Positions 35,091-47,303 of a stretch of 64,000 bases of DNA are shown piece by piece. The DNA lies in NCBI RefSeq assembly GCF_954871325.1, contig NC_088775.1, positions 40,525,561-40,589,560 on the forward strand. Reading direction: 5' to 3'. The notes beneath the pieces were generated by a model. It worked only from the letters and a program-made list of their open reading frames with translations. It was not told where the DNA came from and ran no database searches. Position 1 is the stretch's first letter; each line of letters begins with the position of its first letter. This DNA comes from Gordionus sp. m RMFG-2023 (taxonomy: Eukaryota > Nematomorpha > Gordioida > Chordodea > Parachordodidae). Made by a program: the position numbers and the translations under genes.

Positions 35091-35650
35091 ATATATTAGA
35101 GTACCGATACTACATTTTGAAGGCCAATTCGATTCTATCCGATATTATGTTGATATCGGACGATTACCTATCCTATATCATTAATCTGATTTTGTTATAC
35201 ATATTATATTTTGATTCTTCAATGTACTATCTACTTTTTAAAAATAATACATTACCATCTATGTCTATTCCATAACCATAACATAAGTCATTTAAATTAT
35301 ACTAATGATATTCTCAAATTTTATTTAACCTATTATTTTAGGCAATTCAGTAAATGAATATTTAGTTTTAAAATCATGGACATTTTTATAAAAATTAATA
35401 ATGTATTTTTATTATTTTTTAAACTATTTTTAATTATTAAGTTCGTTTTTTAAATTTATTACTTCAACTATATTAGAATGTTCTAAACTTAATTATATTT
35501 CTTTATTAAAAATTTAATATCAATGTTAAATTTTTAAATTAAGATACTTATATAATCGTAAATTTAATAATATCGGCCGATAGCCAATATTTAATAAAAG
35601 ACGAATTCGACTCGATCCCATATAAAAAATATTGGTACATCCCTAATATT
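35091..35650. mobile_element. MITE-like element with ATATCGG-rich ends
   Basis: The left end AGAGTACCGATACTACATTT and the right end AAAATATTGGTACATCCCT are inverted and imperfect. Both subterminal regions have CGATATTATG/ATATCGGCCGAT strings. A related single end, GGATGTACTGATATTTTTAT, is at 39575-39670. No exact target duplication was found, and it abuts the 2.9-kb transposon. Confidence 0.6.
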
Positions 35651-35887
35651 TATATAAGGCTATATCAAAAATGTTATTCGAAAAACGAAAAATAAGCCCT
35701 TTTTAAAAGAAAAATATAGCCAAAATATATTTGCGAATTTTTGAAAACTTTATCATTAGGTTTTAGTTTTATAACTTAAAATTTTCAAACAAATGTTGGG
35801 CGCAACCTAAAAATTTTATAAATATTACACGTATCTCATTTTTCTTTATGCTCATATTTTTATTGGTATATTAGATGTTTTCAATTA

Positions 35888-36870
35888 TATTAGAGGGCTA
35901 GCAGTGTTTTTAACCGGTACTTTTGAAAGGAGCTCGTTTTCGCGCTACTTGACAAATAAGTTGCATGCTATTAGCTACCTTTTTAAAATACTTTTTATTT
36001 AGCTAATCTATGTTCATAAATTGACATTTCAAATTCGAAAATGAAAAAAATATTGGTATAAAAATATGACTTAAACTTAAAATAAAATATATATTATATT
36101 TTTGTTGCCCCCCTAATTTTAGGGTGATGATCAGAAAGTATAAGCTTTGCCTACTAGATACAACACTAGCACTTGAAGACAGTGCAGTATTTAATTTTAT
36201 ATCCATATTTTTAATATAAATGAGTTTTTTTAGATTAAAATAAGTTTCTAGAGGATTTTTTAATGTATATAAGATTATTTATTGATACCATTAGCCTATA
36301 TAGTTATCTTTTGGATCCTGTAAAATTAATATAAAAACAATTCAACTTAAAATTAGGGAGAATAATGGCAGCTAGCACGTTATCATCATCAACTTAGTTC
36401 TTTTAAAAATATGAATGTCTAAAATAATATTTGCAATTGCATCATATATAGGTAACCATTTATACATTTTAGAGCTAATACAGCAGATTTTCGTTTCAGT
36501 GTCTTAGATTCTAATTTTTTAAAAAATTAATATTTTATAAATCTGAAAATAAATACCTTATTTTACATTCTTTTATGAGTTTCACATGCTATTTCACAGA
36601 TATAAGAGACATCTGATAGATTTAATATTAAAATCCTCTTTTATTTCTTGAAAATGAGCCAGACCATTAATTCTCTGAAAAACTATTTTGGTACCTGAAA
36701 ATAATCTGACCAAGGAAATTGGCTAAACTCTATCAATTATAAGATTGTTTACGACTTGATCAGCCAAATTTTGAGAAACATTCAATATTGAAGTTTTAAT
36801 AATTAACCACTTTAATTTGAATTAAATATGATTTGGATGCAGCCTCTTCCAGTAAACCAAAGAGAAGCTT
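35888..36870 (-). pseudogene. Older copy of the GTAGC-type hAT (compare 62364-63717)
   Basis: The left end GCAGTGTTTTTAACCGGTAC and the following CGCGCTACTTGACAAATAAG match the subterminal region of 62364. Minus-strand translation gives TALSSSASV, corresponding to LPSSSSVERLF of the younger copy (around 36150-36200). Further 5', near 36830-36660, it reads SILNVSQNLADQVVNNLIID, corresponding to NISQKLTDKVIVDFIID. The right terminus was not found. It is more decayed than the 62-kb copy and lacks intact frames. Confidence 0.68.
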
Positions 36871-36964
36871 GATTTATTGGATGATAGATCCTACGATATT
36901 TTATACATCAAAATTTAAATCCTATACTAATTTATTTTTATATATTTAATTTTTTTTAAAATAA

Positions 36965-37215
36965 GTAATCAATACCACATTAAAAATATCCTTCATAACC
37001 TTACTAGATTGATATTTCTTTCCTCATTTAAAAAAATGAAGATATAGATCATAATATATTTCTCAAATAATCAATATATCCCATTAAAAATATCTTTCAT
37101 AACCTTAATGAATTGATATTTCTTTCATCATCAAAAATGAAGATTCCTATATAATAATATCTTTTCTCAAATTATCAATATACCCCATTAAAGATATCTC
37201 ATAATTGGATTATTA
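36965..37215. repeat. Tandem repeat, about 105-bp unit, three copies
   Basis: Each unit has CATTAAAAATATCCTTCATA followed by TTGATATTTCTTTC and AAAATGAAGAT. Unit starts are near 36968, 37075 and 37178, with increasing divergence. Confidence 0.8.
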
Positions 37216-37227
37216 TTTCTTTCATCA

Positions 37228-37437
37228 CAGGGGCGGACTGGGAGACTAAAGGCCCCGTGGGAGATTTCTAAGAGAGGCTCCATAGACCCCTAATACAAAA
37301 TTTTGTAGAAAAAACTTTTTAAAATATCCTAAATAAAAATTTGTAGAAAAACTTTTTTAAAATATCTAAAATTTGATATATTAATTTTTAAAAAAATAAC
37401 AAAAAAAATAACATACCCCCCAAAAGTGGCAATAACC
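37228..37437. mobile_element. Transposon end fragments: CAGGGGCGGACTGG terminus and a Merlin end
   Basis: CAGGGGCGGACTGGGAGACT at 37231 has the look of a DNA-transposon terminus and is GC-rich against its surroundings. ATAACATACCCCCCAAAAGT then GGCAATAACC at 37400-37437 is the Merlin terminus seen at 9425. No partner ends were located. Confidence 0.5.
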
Positions 37438-37549
37438 AAATTCTAGTTTTATACCTCAAAGACTTTTCCACAGCAATCTATATTGGCTTCATTTTATTTG
37501 ATTACCTGATAAATTAGATTTATAATGGAGATTTTGAAATGTAAATTAT

Positions 37550-38229
37550 TAGGGCGGTGCCGATCCACATATTTTCACCGATCCTATATGATATTTCCCG
37601 ATATTGCTTCAACACCGATCCGATATTTATACTGATTTTTAATCATCCCCGTTTGAACCAATTGTAATTAAGAAATCAATATTTTTTATGCAAAAAATCT
37701 AATTATGAATTTAATTTAATTTTTTTATTTCTACAATTAAGACTATAATTATCCATTTTATGTTGGTATGAATTATAAAATTGTAATATTTAATATATAA
37801 TATTATAATATATTAGATTTTTTTAATATATATGAGAGCCCTCCAGATTTTCTGGGAATAAGCTTCTAAGATATGGACTATCTATATCTCCTGCCGTATT
37901 GAAGGCAGACTCAGATGATTCCGCAGATAACACATTTTGCAAAATTATATTTGTCTTTTGTAAAATATTTTATATAATTCAGATACCATATTTAAAAAAA
38001 TTCTTTAAAATACTTATAAATCTATTTTAAAAAAGAAATAAAATTTAAAAAAATTATTTAGAAAATATTATAATAATGTAAAATAAATATACATAACATA
38101 AAATAGAATAACAAAAAAAGAAAAGTAAAAAGATCGGATCGGGTTTTTACAGGTATCGGCCCGATCCGTTATTTTCGGAAAACGCTAAATATCGGTACCG
38201 ATCCGATATTTAATATCGGCACAGCCCAA
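37550..38229. mobile_element. hAT-type non-autonomous element with GGTGCCGATCC ends
   Basis: The left end TAGGGCGGTGCCG is complemented by CGGCACAGCCCAA. An exact 8-bp target duplication, TAAATTAT, is at 37542-37549 and 38230-38237. Subterminal CCGATCC, CGATATT and ATCGGTACCGATCCGATATT strings are inverted between the two sides. The 680 bp encode nothing. Confidence 0.82.
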
Positions 38230-38237
38230 TAAATTAT

Positions 38238-38620
38238 GATTTTAAAATTATTTATAAAATTATAAATAAATTTTAGTAATTTTCATAGTATTTCATTATA
38301 TATGAAAGAAAATACCAAGCTACTTACTTTCAATATTTTTTTTAACGTAGTGCTCTATCTCTATTGAAAAAAATAACGAACTATTTTAACAACCCTAAAT
38401 ATTAGATATATACATCTAATTATTGTGTAAAATAGATATTAATGTATATGAGCCATGTATAGGCACCTTATTTATTTATAAAAGTATTAGCGTTTATGTT
38501 TATATTTTTGTTATTTTTCAAAAAAAAATTTTTAACCTTATTTTTATTAAGCGATTAGAGAGAAAAAATAAAAAAATATCTACGCATATACTTAAATGAA
38601 TACCTATTTTTTTTTTACTA
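38238..38620. other. AT-rich DNA, nothing recognised
   Basis: No frames, repeats or inverted ends were noticed. Confidence 0.5.
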
Positions 38621-38624
38621 GTCA

Positions 38625-38850
38625 AAATTTAATAACAAATAATAATTAACATTACCAAAAAGTGGATGGCATGTATTTAAAATGAATGCTTAATTGTTTG
38701 ATATTAATATCAAAATTTAATAGCAAATAATAATTAAATCATTACCAAAAAGTGAATGGCATGTATTTAAATGAATGCTTAATTGTTTGTTATTAATATC
38801 AAAAATTACAAGTAAAAAATAATCGTTACCAAAAAGTGAAAGTAAAGATA
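38625..38850. repeat. 88-bp tandem repeat, about 2.5 copies
   Basis: TTACCAAAAAGTGGATGGCA recurs with small changes near 38652, 38740 and 38826, each followed or preceded by AATGCTTAATTGTTTG. Confidence 0.85.
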
Positions 38851-39774
38851 ACTAAAAAAATATCATATCTAAATAAAAATTTAAAAGCAATAATTACTGT
38901 CTAAAATTAATGGTAACATTTTGTTATTCTTGTTTAATTAATTAATTAAAAATTGAATGGGTAGGACAACATTTTCAAAAAATTTTTTAAATCAAATATA
39001 AGCGGTTTTTGCTTTGGAAATGAACTAGAACCTTCGGAATTGGGACAAATTTGGGAATTAGAACCAGAATCTGGAACTTCCTTTAAAAAGGAATGTTGGA
39101 AAGTTTGTTCCAATTGTATTGCAATGAAAATTGAAACATTGGAAAAATAAAATTCCTAAAATAAAAATAATTTAATATAAAATTAAATACTTTTAGTAAT
39201 CAATCACATCCCTTTTATTTCATGATATAACAAAATTAAAAGCGAAGTAAAACCATATTTAAAAACATAAAAATATAATCTAAAATTAAAAGTAAAAAAA
39301 TACTCTGATAGTCTATATTCTTCTATTAATAGCATTCAAATTAAATCATATAATAAATTTAATGTGACTCCCAAAATATAATTATACTATTCGCTAAATA
39401 CAAATTCTCTACAAAAGTTTATTCATCGATCACAACAGGAATCAGAATTGGAACTAGGATTTGTTTTATCAGATACCAGATTGGAAGCCAAGCAACCTCT
39501 TTCTCACTCTTATTTTACTAAAACTTTTTTAAAATAACTTTTTTGCAGTTTTCAAAAAGATTATTATTATGGATGTACTGATATTTTTATCGGATCAAGC
39601 CGACATTTCATCTTTTTTAACATATCGGTTATCGGCCAAAATGTTTAAATTTTCGGATCCGATAAAATAGCACCTTAATAAATTTTTTTTTCATAATGTG
39701 ATTTATCAATAAAGATATTTTATATACTTTTAGATTCGTGAATATAAACTATAATTGACATTATAATATATTTT
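38851..39774. other. Intergenic DNA with one transposon-end fragment
   Basis: GGATGTACTGATATTTTTAT through TCGGTTATCGGCC (39573-39640) matches the end of the element at 35091-35650. GGAATTGGGACAAATTTGGG (39037) and CAGAATTGGAACTAGGATTT (39440) are opposed enough to be eroded ends of another element, but this is weak. Confidence 0.5.
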
Positions 39775-39916
39775 GGGCGATTTATAAAAACGGCTAATTC
39801 AATATTTTAACCAAAAATATATTGTCTAAGCCTCGAGATTTCGTTAAAAAATGTCTGAACCTTTATGTCAGCTCAGAGAAATTTCTGGATAAAATAGTAA
39901 GTTAGCCGTTTTTAAA
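39775..39916. mobile_element. MITE, TAGTGTTGTTAAAC family, ends eroded
   Basis: It has the family interior: AAAACGGCTAATTCAATATT, AGCCTCGAGATTTCG and AGTTAGCCGTTTTTAAA. The outermost bases are lost. Confidence 0.7.
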
Positions 39917-42142
39917 AAGCTAAAAACATAATTTAAATTTTATTAAATAGCTGTAGAATAGCCCTTTAATATGATATAAAGTTTATTTTATTGAAAATAA
40001 ATCTATTACCAAAAGGAAGAAATAGAACCGGTAGCTATTAAAAGAAAAATGCTTTTCCCCCTTCAATTTTTTTATAGATGACATTATATTTATTTTTGCA
40101 CAAAACCTTAGACTGGGGCACACACTAATCCAAGAGATTTCATACCTTAAATATTGGTTATATGGCTATAATCGTATATAAATATATCATTTATATTTAA
40201 ATATGTAGAAATTTTTTCAAAATAAAAAGAAAACATAAAATTCAGACATGTAAAAAAATAGATCGGTTGACATTGGAGATCTCTTGATTGGGCCTAATAT
40301 TTAAAAAAAAAATCAGACTGGGCCTGCCTTAAATTTTGAAATTAAATAAATATATTAAAATTTTTGTAAGAAATATAGCCAATATTTTTTTTGTTTGTAG
40401 AATGATCATAAACTCGATTATTTTTAGTGTAATTTAAAATTCTATTTTTTTATATTTAAATAAATTCTAACCGGGAAAAATAGTTCTTATTTCGGGCAGA
40501 CTTTTCTGGACAGATATAAAAAAAATTATCTGGATGCAGATCACTATGGATATTATGTCATATTTAACCCCCCCCCCCTTCCCATGTCACTGAATTTAAC
40601 ATAAGTTTAGCTATTTTATTTAAAGAAAAAAAAATAGAAATTTTTTTTTATAACTTTATTTAACTAATTATTTATATTACATGAATATCAATGGGAAATT
40701 AATATTATAATAAACATTAAATAATATACATGCAGTTTAATGAATTTGAATAAAATTTGACTATTTGTCTTTCATTTTTTATGGAATAAATGCATGAAAA
40801 TTTTATTCCTGGAATTCGTTTGCATGTAAAAAATCTATTTTCGAAATTGGTTTTCCATGCTTATGCATTCAATGTTTCAATGAATATATAATGAATTCCA
40901 GGGATATTAATTCTTTCGTAATTGCATAAATCCATAGGTGGTAGTGTATGATTATCATCAGGATATTGTGGGCTTGATCAAGCCCTTAATCGCAAGGAGT
41001 TTTGCCATGTGCAGTGGCAAAAATCATTTTCAAGTTTTTTTGTTTTTATACTGGGTTCGGAAAAGTAAAAAATTATTGAAATTTTTTCGGCAAGAACTAT
41101 ATTTTTTGATCAATCGATATGTTAGAATTAATTTGTATCATCCACGGAATAACCCATCTAAGATCATAATATATTAATTGTGATTTTAACTGAAAGGGGT
41201 TGCAGCACAATTACTGGATTTGAAATAACTTTTTTTTGAGAAATATAAGACGCTTATTAATTTTATAAAATTATGACAGTTGCTAAAATAAATAAATTGC
41301 CTATATCGTAGAAAAATGCTGATGTAAAATTTATCAATAATGACGATGGTTGCTCTTAGAATTTATCTTCAATATGACTATGGCAAATATAATTATTTTG
41401 TTTTATTATTTAAGAAGATTAAACTTTGAGAGATTTATTTTGATATATATGAGATTTATTTGCCATAATAAACCGAAATTCTATAAATAATATTTAAAAT
41501 GAGAATATATTTCTGACGATCACAAAGATTATATCCGGCAAAAAAATAAATTACATAGCTTACTCACCGAGTTGTCACGTCAAAAATGTCAAATCTAAAA
41601 AAAAAAATTTTTTGCTGGGTGAACGTCCATTTTTGGGTAGGGTGAAAAGATTATTAGCGTTGATTTACTTTTTATTACTATGGTTGATACTTTATTACTC
41701 TTTACAAAATCATTATTTATTTCTTATAATGTTGCGTTTTTATAATAATATAGTACAATTTGGTAAACGTTTTTTTTTGCTTTTTTAATATTAAAAAAAT
41801 GCATATTTTTTTTGTATATTGACCACATTTTTAAAGATAAGCTACTATATATTTGGTTTAATATAGGATTTAAGCCATTCAACTTATTTTTAAAATGAAA
41901 TAACTCTTGCCCCAGTATTCGATCCAGTTTAGGATTTTATATAAATATTCAGGAGTATATTATCTATCTAAAAAATTGAAAAAAAAAAATAATATTTTTC
42001 TTTTATTTCCAGTTTTTGGTAATAGATTTATTTTCAATAATAAATTTTATATCATATTAAAGGGCTATTCTAGAGCGATTTTATATCATATTAAAGGCTA
42101 TTCTAGAGCGATTTAATAAAATTTAAATTATGTTTTTAGCTT
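39917..42142. mobile_element. Inverted-repeat element of about 2.2 kb
   Basis: AGCTAAAAACATAATTTAAA at the left and its complement at the right begin inverted repeats of roughly 100 bp. They include TAGAATAGCCCTTTAATATG and AAATAAATCTATTACC. On the right a 36-bp part (AAAGGCTATTCTAGAGCGAT) is duplicated. A GC-rich MITE-like segment is inside (40270-40555). Frames within, such as 40938-41177, show no similarity I know. No target duplication was confirmed. Confidence 0.55.
40270..40555. mobile_element. GC-rich MITE-like insert ending TGCAGATCACTAT
   Basis: TGGGCCTAATATTT on the left and CTGGATGCAGATCACTATGG on the right. The right end matches the insert in the long hAT arms (17230 and, inverted, 24485). 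Confidence 0.55.
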
Positions 42143-42269
42143 GATTGTGTTTTGAGATAGGTAAAATTAAATGAAGTGTATTTTCAACATTGGCTTTTTT
42201 AAATATGGGCATATATCTAAAAGTAAACCTATTTGAAAAGTAAAAGTTTTACTTTTTATTAGTTAATGT

Positions 42270-42500
42270 ATATCAGAGACCAGAGGTGCCATTTACACTG
42301 CCCGTCTGGATTTTTTAAAAATATATTATATTTATTTTTAATTTTTATAGATTATAATAGCTATTTAAAATATTCGATTTTAAGATACGGCCCTCCCGGC
42401 CCGGGTATTTTTATAAAAGATTTTTTAGGCCCGGCCCGAGTTTATTTAAAAATATAAAATACGATTGGAGTTTAAAAAAGTTGTTCTCTGGTTTATATAT
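42270..42500. mobile_element. GC-rich MITE, relative of 21186-21529
   Basis: CAGAGACCAGAGGTGCCATT at the left follows the complement of the 21529 end. CGGCCCTCCCGGCCCGGGTA and GGCCCGGCCCGAG form the GC-rich part. The right end is eroded, near GTTCTCTGG. Confidence 0.65.
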
Positions 42501-43263
42501 TACCAACATAATTTTTAAAAAATCGAAGGGAGTCTTGAGAAACGAGTTTTTTTTGGTTGATTTAATATATATTTATTTTTTTCCTATAATATAAGTTTTA
42601 ATATATATTTTAGACTTTTGGAATATTTGAAATTGAAAATATAATAAAAAATTATTTAAATTTTTTAAAAAAAATGAATATTTGAAAATAAATTGTAGGA
42701 AGAAATAGATAGCTATAGAAAGAAATAAATAGCTATAAAGGAGAAATTTAAGCACCTTAATTGACATTGTGAAAAAATTAGACATAGATATCAATGTAAT
42801 AACCGGAAAATGGTACATAAGATTTACCGGAACGGGCGCACTTTTCCTAAAATTTTTGGCCGGACAATTTAAAAAGATTTTATAACGGACCTTGTCATTA
42901 TGTTAACAGATAAAAATGAATTCTATGTGGTTTTAAAAGGTGCACCATTTTTTTTAAAATTTATATCGTAGGGAAATTATTTATTATACAAAATTATAGG
43001 CCATTTAGGATTTGATGTTTTTATTTGAACATTCTGTATAGATGTTATATTATTTAATATGTAGTTTTTTTTGAAATTAATCGATTATTTAGATCAAGTA
43101 CCAATCCCGGAAAATAGCGAATCATCTCTTTAATATTATGAAGCGCCAAAAATTAAAAGACTTTTGCATTTATATATCCAAGTACAAGATTAGTATCAAA
43201 GGACAACCATACGTAATTTAAAAAATTTTTTTTTTAACTTGAATAATAAATAAACTATATCAC
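42501..43263. other. AT-rich DNA, nothing recognised
   Basis: The minus-strand frame 42573-42818 is F/I/Y-rich and driven by AT composition. Confidence 0.5.
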
Positions 43264-43339
43264 CCAACAGATAAACAAAGTAAATAATCTTCTGTTCCCA
43301 TCCAAGTGCGCTGACGATGATATTCTTCATTTTTGTCTT
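43264..43339 (-). other. Candidate small host exon
   Basis: A pyrimidine-rich acceptor, TTTCTTTTAACAG, precedes a 76-bp open stretch reading DKNEEYHRQRTWMGTEDY then LLCLSVG. A possible GTGATA donor follows. Composition is less AT-biased than the surroundings. No family was recognised, and no second exon could be joined to it. Confidence 0.25.
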
Positions 43340-43919
43340 CTGTTAAAAGAAAAAAGGAAAGGTTGGCCTAATAAATAAATTTGCCAATCACTTAACTATT
43401 ATATAAGGATTTGAGTCATCAAGAAACGTGATCTGCTATCTGATAATAAGATAAGAATTTAGAAGAACATTTGAGACCAAAAAGTGGAATCCTTTAGTAA
43501 TTAAGCAATGGCTTATTAGAGTTTACTTAGAAAAAAAATACTATTTATTTTATTATAAAGTAATTTATTTTTTCCCCTTGGAACAACGCATTTAGACCAA
43601 AAAATAATACTGTTGACTAACGATAATATATTAGGAATCAAATCGTTGTCTCAACATATACCTGCCTACACATCCAACGTAAATTTTAGTTATTATATTA
43701 CTTAAAAATTATTATTTCATGATCTAGGTTTATAATGTTATATTCATCATGTAATTTTATAATTATATCTAGTTACTTTGTTAAGGTAGGGCAAAAGCAT
43801 GCTCAGAATTTAATTTGAATAGACTAAAAATATTATGATGTTTTTTGTTATATTACACTTAAATAGTAAGAGCTCTATATGATGATTGATAGATTGTATT
43901 AATTTATTTTAAATTTAAG
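43340..43919. other. AT-rich DNA, nothing recognised
   Basis: No clear features were seen. Confidence 0.5.
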
Positions 43920-43962
43920 GATATGCTCGAAGCTTCCGACATCAAGTCATCCAGTATAAATG
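43920..43962 (+). other. Candidate small host exon
   Basis: Between AAATTTAAG and a consensus donor (G|GTGAGT) lies a 43-bp stretch reading DMLEASDIKSSSIN with balanced codon use. It stands alone and is short enough to be chance. Confidence 0.22.
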
Positions 43963-44524
43963 GTGAGTTACTTCTTATTCTCAATTTAATACATATTTTA
44001 TAACAATCATGATATTGGGTGAGCTCTGATGGGGAAATTTTCAAATTAATTTAAATGCAAAATACTTTTTTTTTAAAAAAAATAATGAATTCTTTTCAGA
44101 ACACTTTATTATGTACACCCTCTTAAGTAATACATTCGAAAAATTTTAATAACTCAGAACTACAAAATGACACATAATTTCATTTTTTAGCAAGATTATT
44201 TTTTAAATTATATCTCAATTTTTAAAAAATTTATTTTTTGAAATTGGTATCTCAAGAACTATTAAGTACTAAGGGGCTAAAATGTTAGATTCGATGACAT
44301 CTAATAATGTTTTCTCAGTGTGCAAAATTTTACCAAAATTAAAAAAGGTTGGCCTGAAAAGCTTGATTTGAGATGGAATTACTCAATTTTATTTCATTTA
44401 AATTAAATTGTTATATATAATAAAAAGATTATATTTAAAATGTTGAGTTATATAAATTTAAAGTAACTAATTAATTTTACTATATAGCTGTATAGTTAAA
44501 GTTACCTATAAAAATTAACCATCA
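43963..44524. other. AT-rich DNA, nothing recognised
   Basis: No repeats or frames of note. Confidence 0.5.
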
Positions 44525-44690
44525 AAACTAGTGTTGTTCTAATTCAATATTAGCCAGAAAAATATTTCTTAAGTCTCGGGAATTCGCTAATAAATATCCA
44601 TACCTTTGTGTCATCTCTGAGCAAAATCTTTAGACTTGCATAATATTTTTCTGAATAAAACGTTGAATATAATAAAATAATATTTATTTA
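44525..44690. mobile_element. MITE, TAGTGTTGTTAAAC family, partial
   Basis: AGTGTTGTTCTAATTCAATA at the left, then the family interior AAGTCTCGGGAATTCGCTAA and GAGCAAAATCTTTAGACTTG. The right end has lost its terminus. Confidence 0.7.
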
Positions 44691-45134
44691 AATTTATGAA
44701 ACTTTAATTATATTAAATATTAAACCGCGTTGCTATATATATTTTTTCATTTTCATAATTTTTAAACTCAAATTAGAAAACATAAAAACTATGGAAGACT
44801 ATTAATAAAATGGAATAAACTAAAATTTCCATTTGTATCCTACAAGAAATATTTTTCACTTCTAAAAGAAGTTGAATGTTTGAGGATAAAAGTTTTGAAA
44901 TAAATGAAGATTTTCAACTTTGGACAATATCCTAATCAACAGAGCAGAAAGATCAATTTAGTGGCCACAGTTGATGCGGAGAAAGCTTCAGAAAATAGAA
45001 GAATTAAAATTATATCCCAACGCTCAATTTAAAAGTGTCAACTTAATATAATAACTAAGCGAAATATGTTCACATATATGGTAGAAAAAGAATTGGGAAG
45101 TTATTTGATAGGTCCAACATAAGATGGAATTTAT
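44691..45134. other. AT-rich DNA left of the array element
   Basis: Nothing was recognised. Confidence 0.5.
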
Positions 45135-45142
45135 ATCATAAA

Positions 45143-47216
45143 TAATGTTGCGTAATCGGCTAAAAACTACGCCTATATCTAAAATTAAATTAGTCAAAAT
45201 TCTGCATCGATGCTTAGCATTAATTATTATTTATTTATTTTAATAAAATAATTTATTTTATTTATATTTAATGTAAATATTTTATTATTATCAACAAATA
45301 AACATGATATGATTTAATATTTTTTATTTATATTATATATTGTAATGAAAATAAATTTATTTATTTGATGTTTTTTTAATAAAAAAAGTAATATGCTGCT
45401 ATATTGTAAAAATGTAATATTCTTTTTAATATAATTTATTAGTGATTATATCACATTCTTTGTAAATACATCTTTTATTGAGGAATTATATTGTAAATTT
45501 TATTAGATAAATAAACAATCTTTTAGGTGAAATCTTTTATAATTTTTTTATCATTTTTTTAAAATTATCTATTTTTTATTAAATGAGGTGGATTTTATGA
45601 AACTTTGATGTTATTTTATATGATCTTTTTAAGGATAATATTTTAATGTGACAATTGAATCGTTTTATAAGTTTTTTGAAGAAAATATGTTAAAATAAGT
45701 ATTAATAACATGTGTAAATATAAATTTAGTGAAGATGTACCAATGAAAAGTGAAAATTGTCATAATCGTTATTTTCTAAAGTTTTTTGAATTTTTTTGAC
45801 GACAATATGTTAAAATAAGTATTAATAACATGTTTAAATAAAAAAAATATAGATTGTAAAATTAAAATTGCCTGAGTATGTGCCATAGAAAAAACATATG
45901 GTAATAATAGAATCTTCCCCAAAAATAGGAGCTAATTGGCATTTTATTACATCCGTTCATCGGGTCAGAAATTAATATTCAAAATTTATATCATAATATC
46001 TAATCCTAAGTTAGAAATTATTATTTTTTGCCAATTTTCATCAGACAATCTTGTTTAAAATTTGGGTAAACTTTTTTTCTTATTTTAAAATCAACATCGA
46101 TGCAAATTAACTATTTTCGTCAACAAAAATCAAAAAACTTTAAAAATAACGATTATGACAATTGTCGCTTATCTAGAATACATCTTCACTAAATTTTTAT
46201 TTAAACATGTTATCATTACTTATTTTAAAATATTTTTGTCAATAAAATTCAAAAAACTTTAAAAATAACGATTATGACAATTGTCACTTTTCTACTGTAC
46301 ATCTTCACTAAATTTTATTTAGACATGTTATTAATACTTATTTTAACATATTTTCGTCAAAAAAATTCAAAAAACTTATAAAATAACGATTATGACAATT
46401 GTCACTTTTCTATGGTACATCTTCACTAAATTTTTATTAAAACATGTTTTTAATACTTATTTTAACATATTTTCTTCAAAAAACTTTAAAAATAACGATT
46501 ATGACAATTGTCACTTTTCATTGGTACATCTTCACTAAATTTATATTTACACATGTTATTAATACTTATTTTAACATATTTTCGTCAAAAAAATTCAAAA
46601 GACTTTAAAAATAACGATTATGACAATTGTCACATTAAAATATTATTATTAAAAAGATCATATAAAATAACATCAAAAAAGTTTCATAAAATCCACCTCA
46701 TTTAATAAAAAATAGATAATTTAAAAAAAATGATAAAAAAAATTATAAAAGATTTCACCTAAAAGATTGTTTATTTATCTAATAAAATTTACAATATAAT
46801 TCCTCAATAAAAAAGTGTATTTACAAAGAAGATTGTGAAAATCACTAATAAATTATATTAAAAAGAATATTACATTTTTACAATATAGCAGTATATTATT
46901 TTTTTTATTAAAAAAACATCAAATAAATTTATTTTCATTTAAAACAATATAAATAAAAAATATTAAATCATATCTTTATTATTTGTTGATAATAATAAAA
47001 TATTTACATTAAATATAAATAAAATAAATTATTACTAAAATAAATAAATAATAATTAATGCTAGGCATCGGTGCAGAATTTTTGACAAATTTATTTTTGC
47101 CAATTTTTAGGCTTAGTCCATTTTTAGGCTTTACCTAAGCCTAGCCGATTTTTTCACCTAAAATCTCGGCTAAGCCGTTTTGTAGTCGGTTAAAATTAGC
47201 CGATTACGCAACACTA
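45143..47216. mobile_element. Non-autonomous hAT-like element with opposed tandem arrays, short form
   Basis: The ends are TAATGTTGCGTAATCGGC and GCCGATTACGCAACACTA. An exact 8-bp target duplication, ATCATAAA, is at 45135-45142 and 47217-47224. Then come long AT-rich inverted subterminal regions. About two array units follow in one orientation (about 45640-45840), then a unique core (about 45850-46100, with TGCCTGAGTATGTGCCATAG) and about five units in the opposite orientation (about 46100-46640). It encodes nothing. Same family as 47814-52416. Confidence 0.88.
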
Positions 47217-47303
47217 ATCATAAATCCATGGTATTTTTAGATAACATATTAAGTGAAAAACTCTAAAACTTTGACTTTAACTTTTAGTAATGTAGATTTA
47301 ATT

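Noticed and set aside
40938-41177. 79-residue plus-strand frame
   Set aside because: No recognisable domain, non-ATG opening and poor composition; it lies inside an inverted-repeat element.
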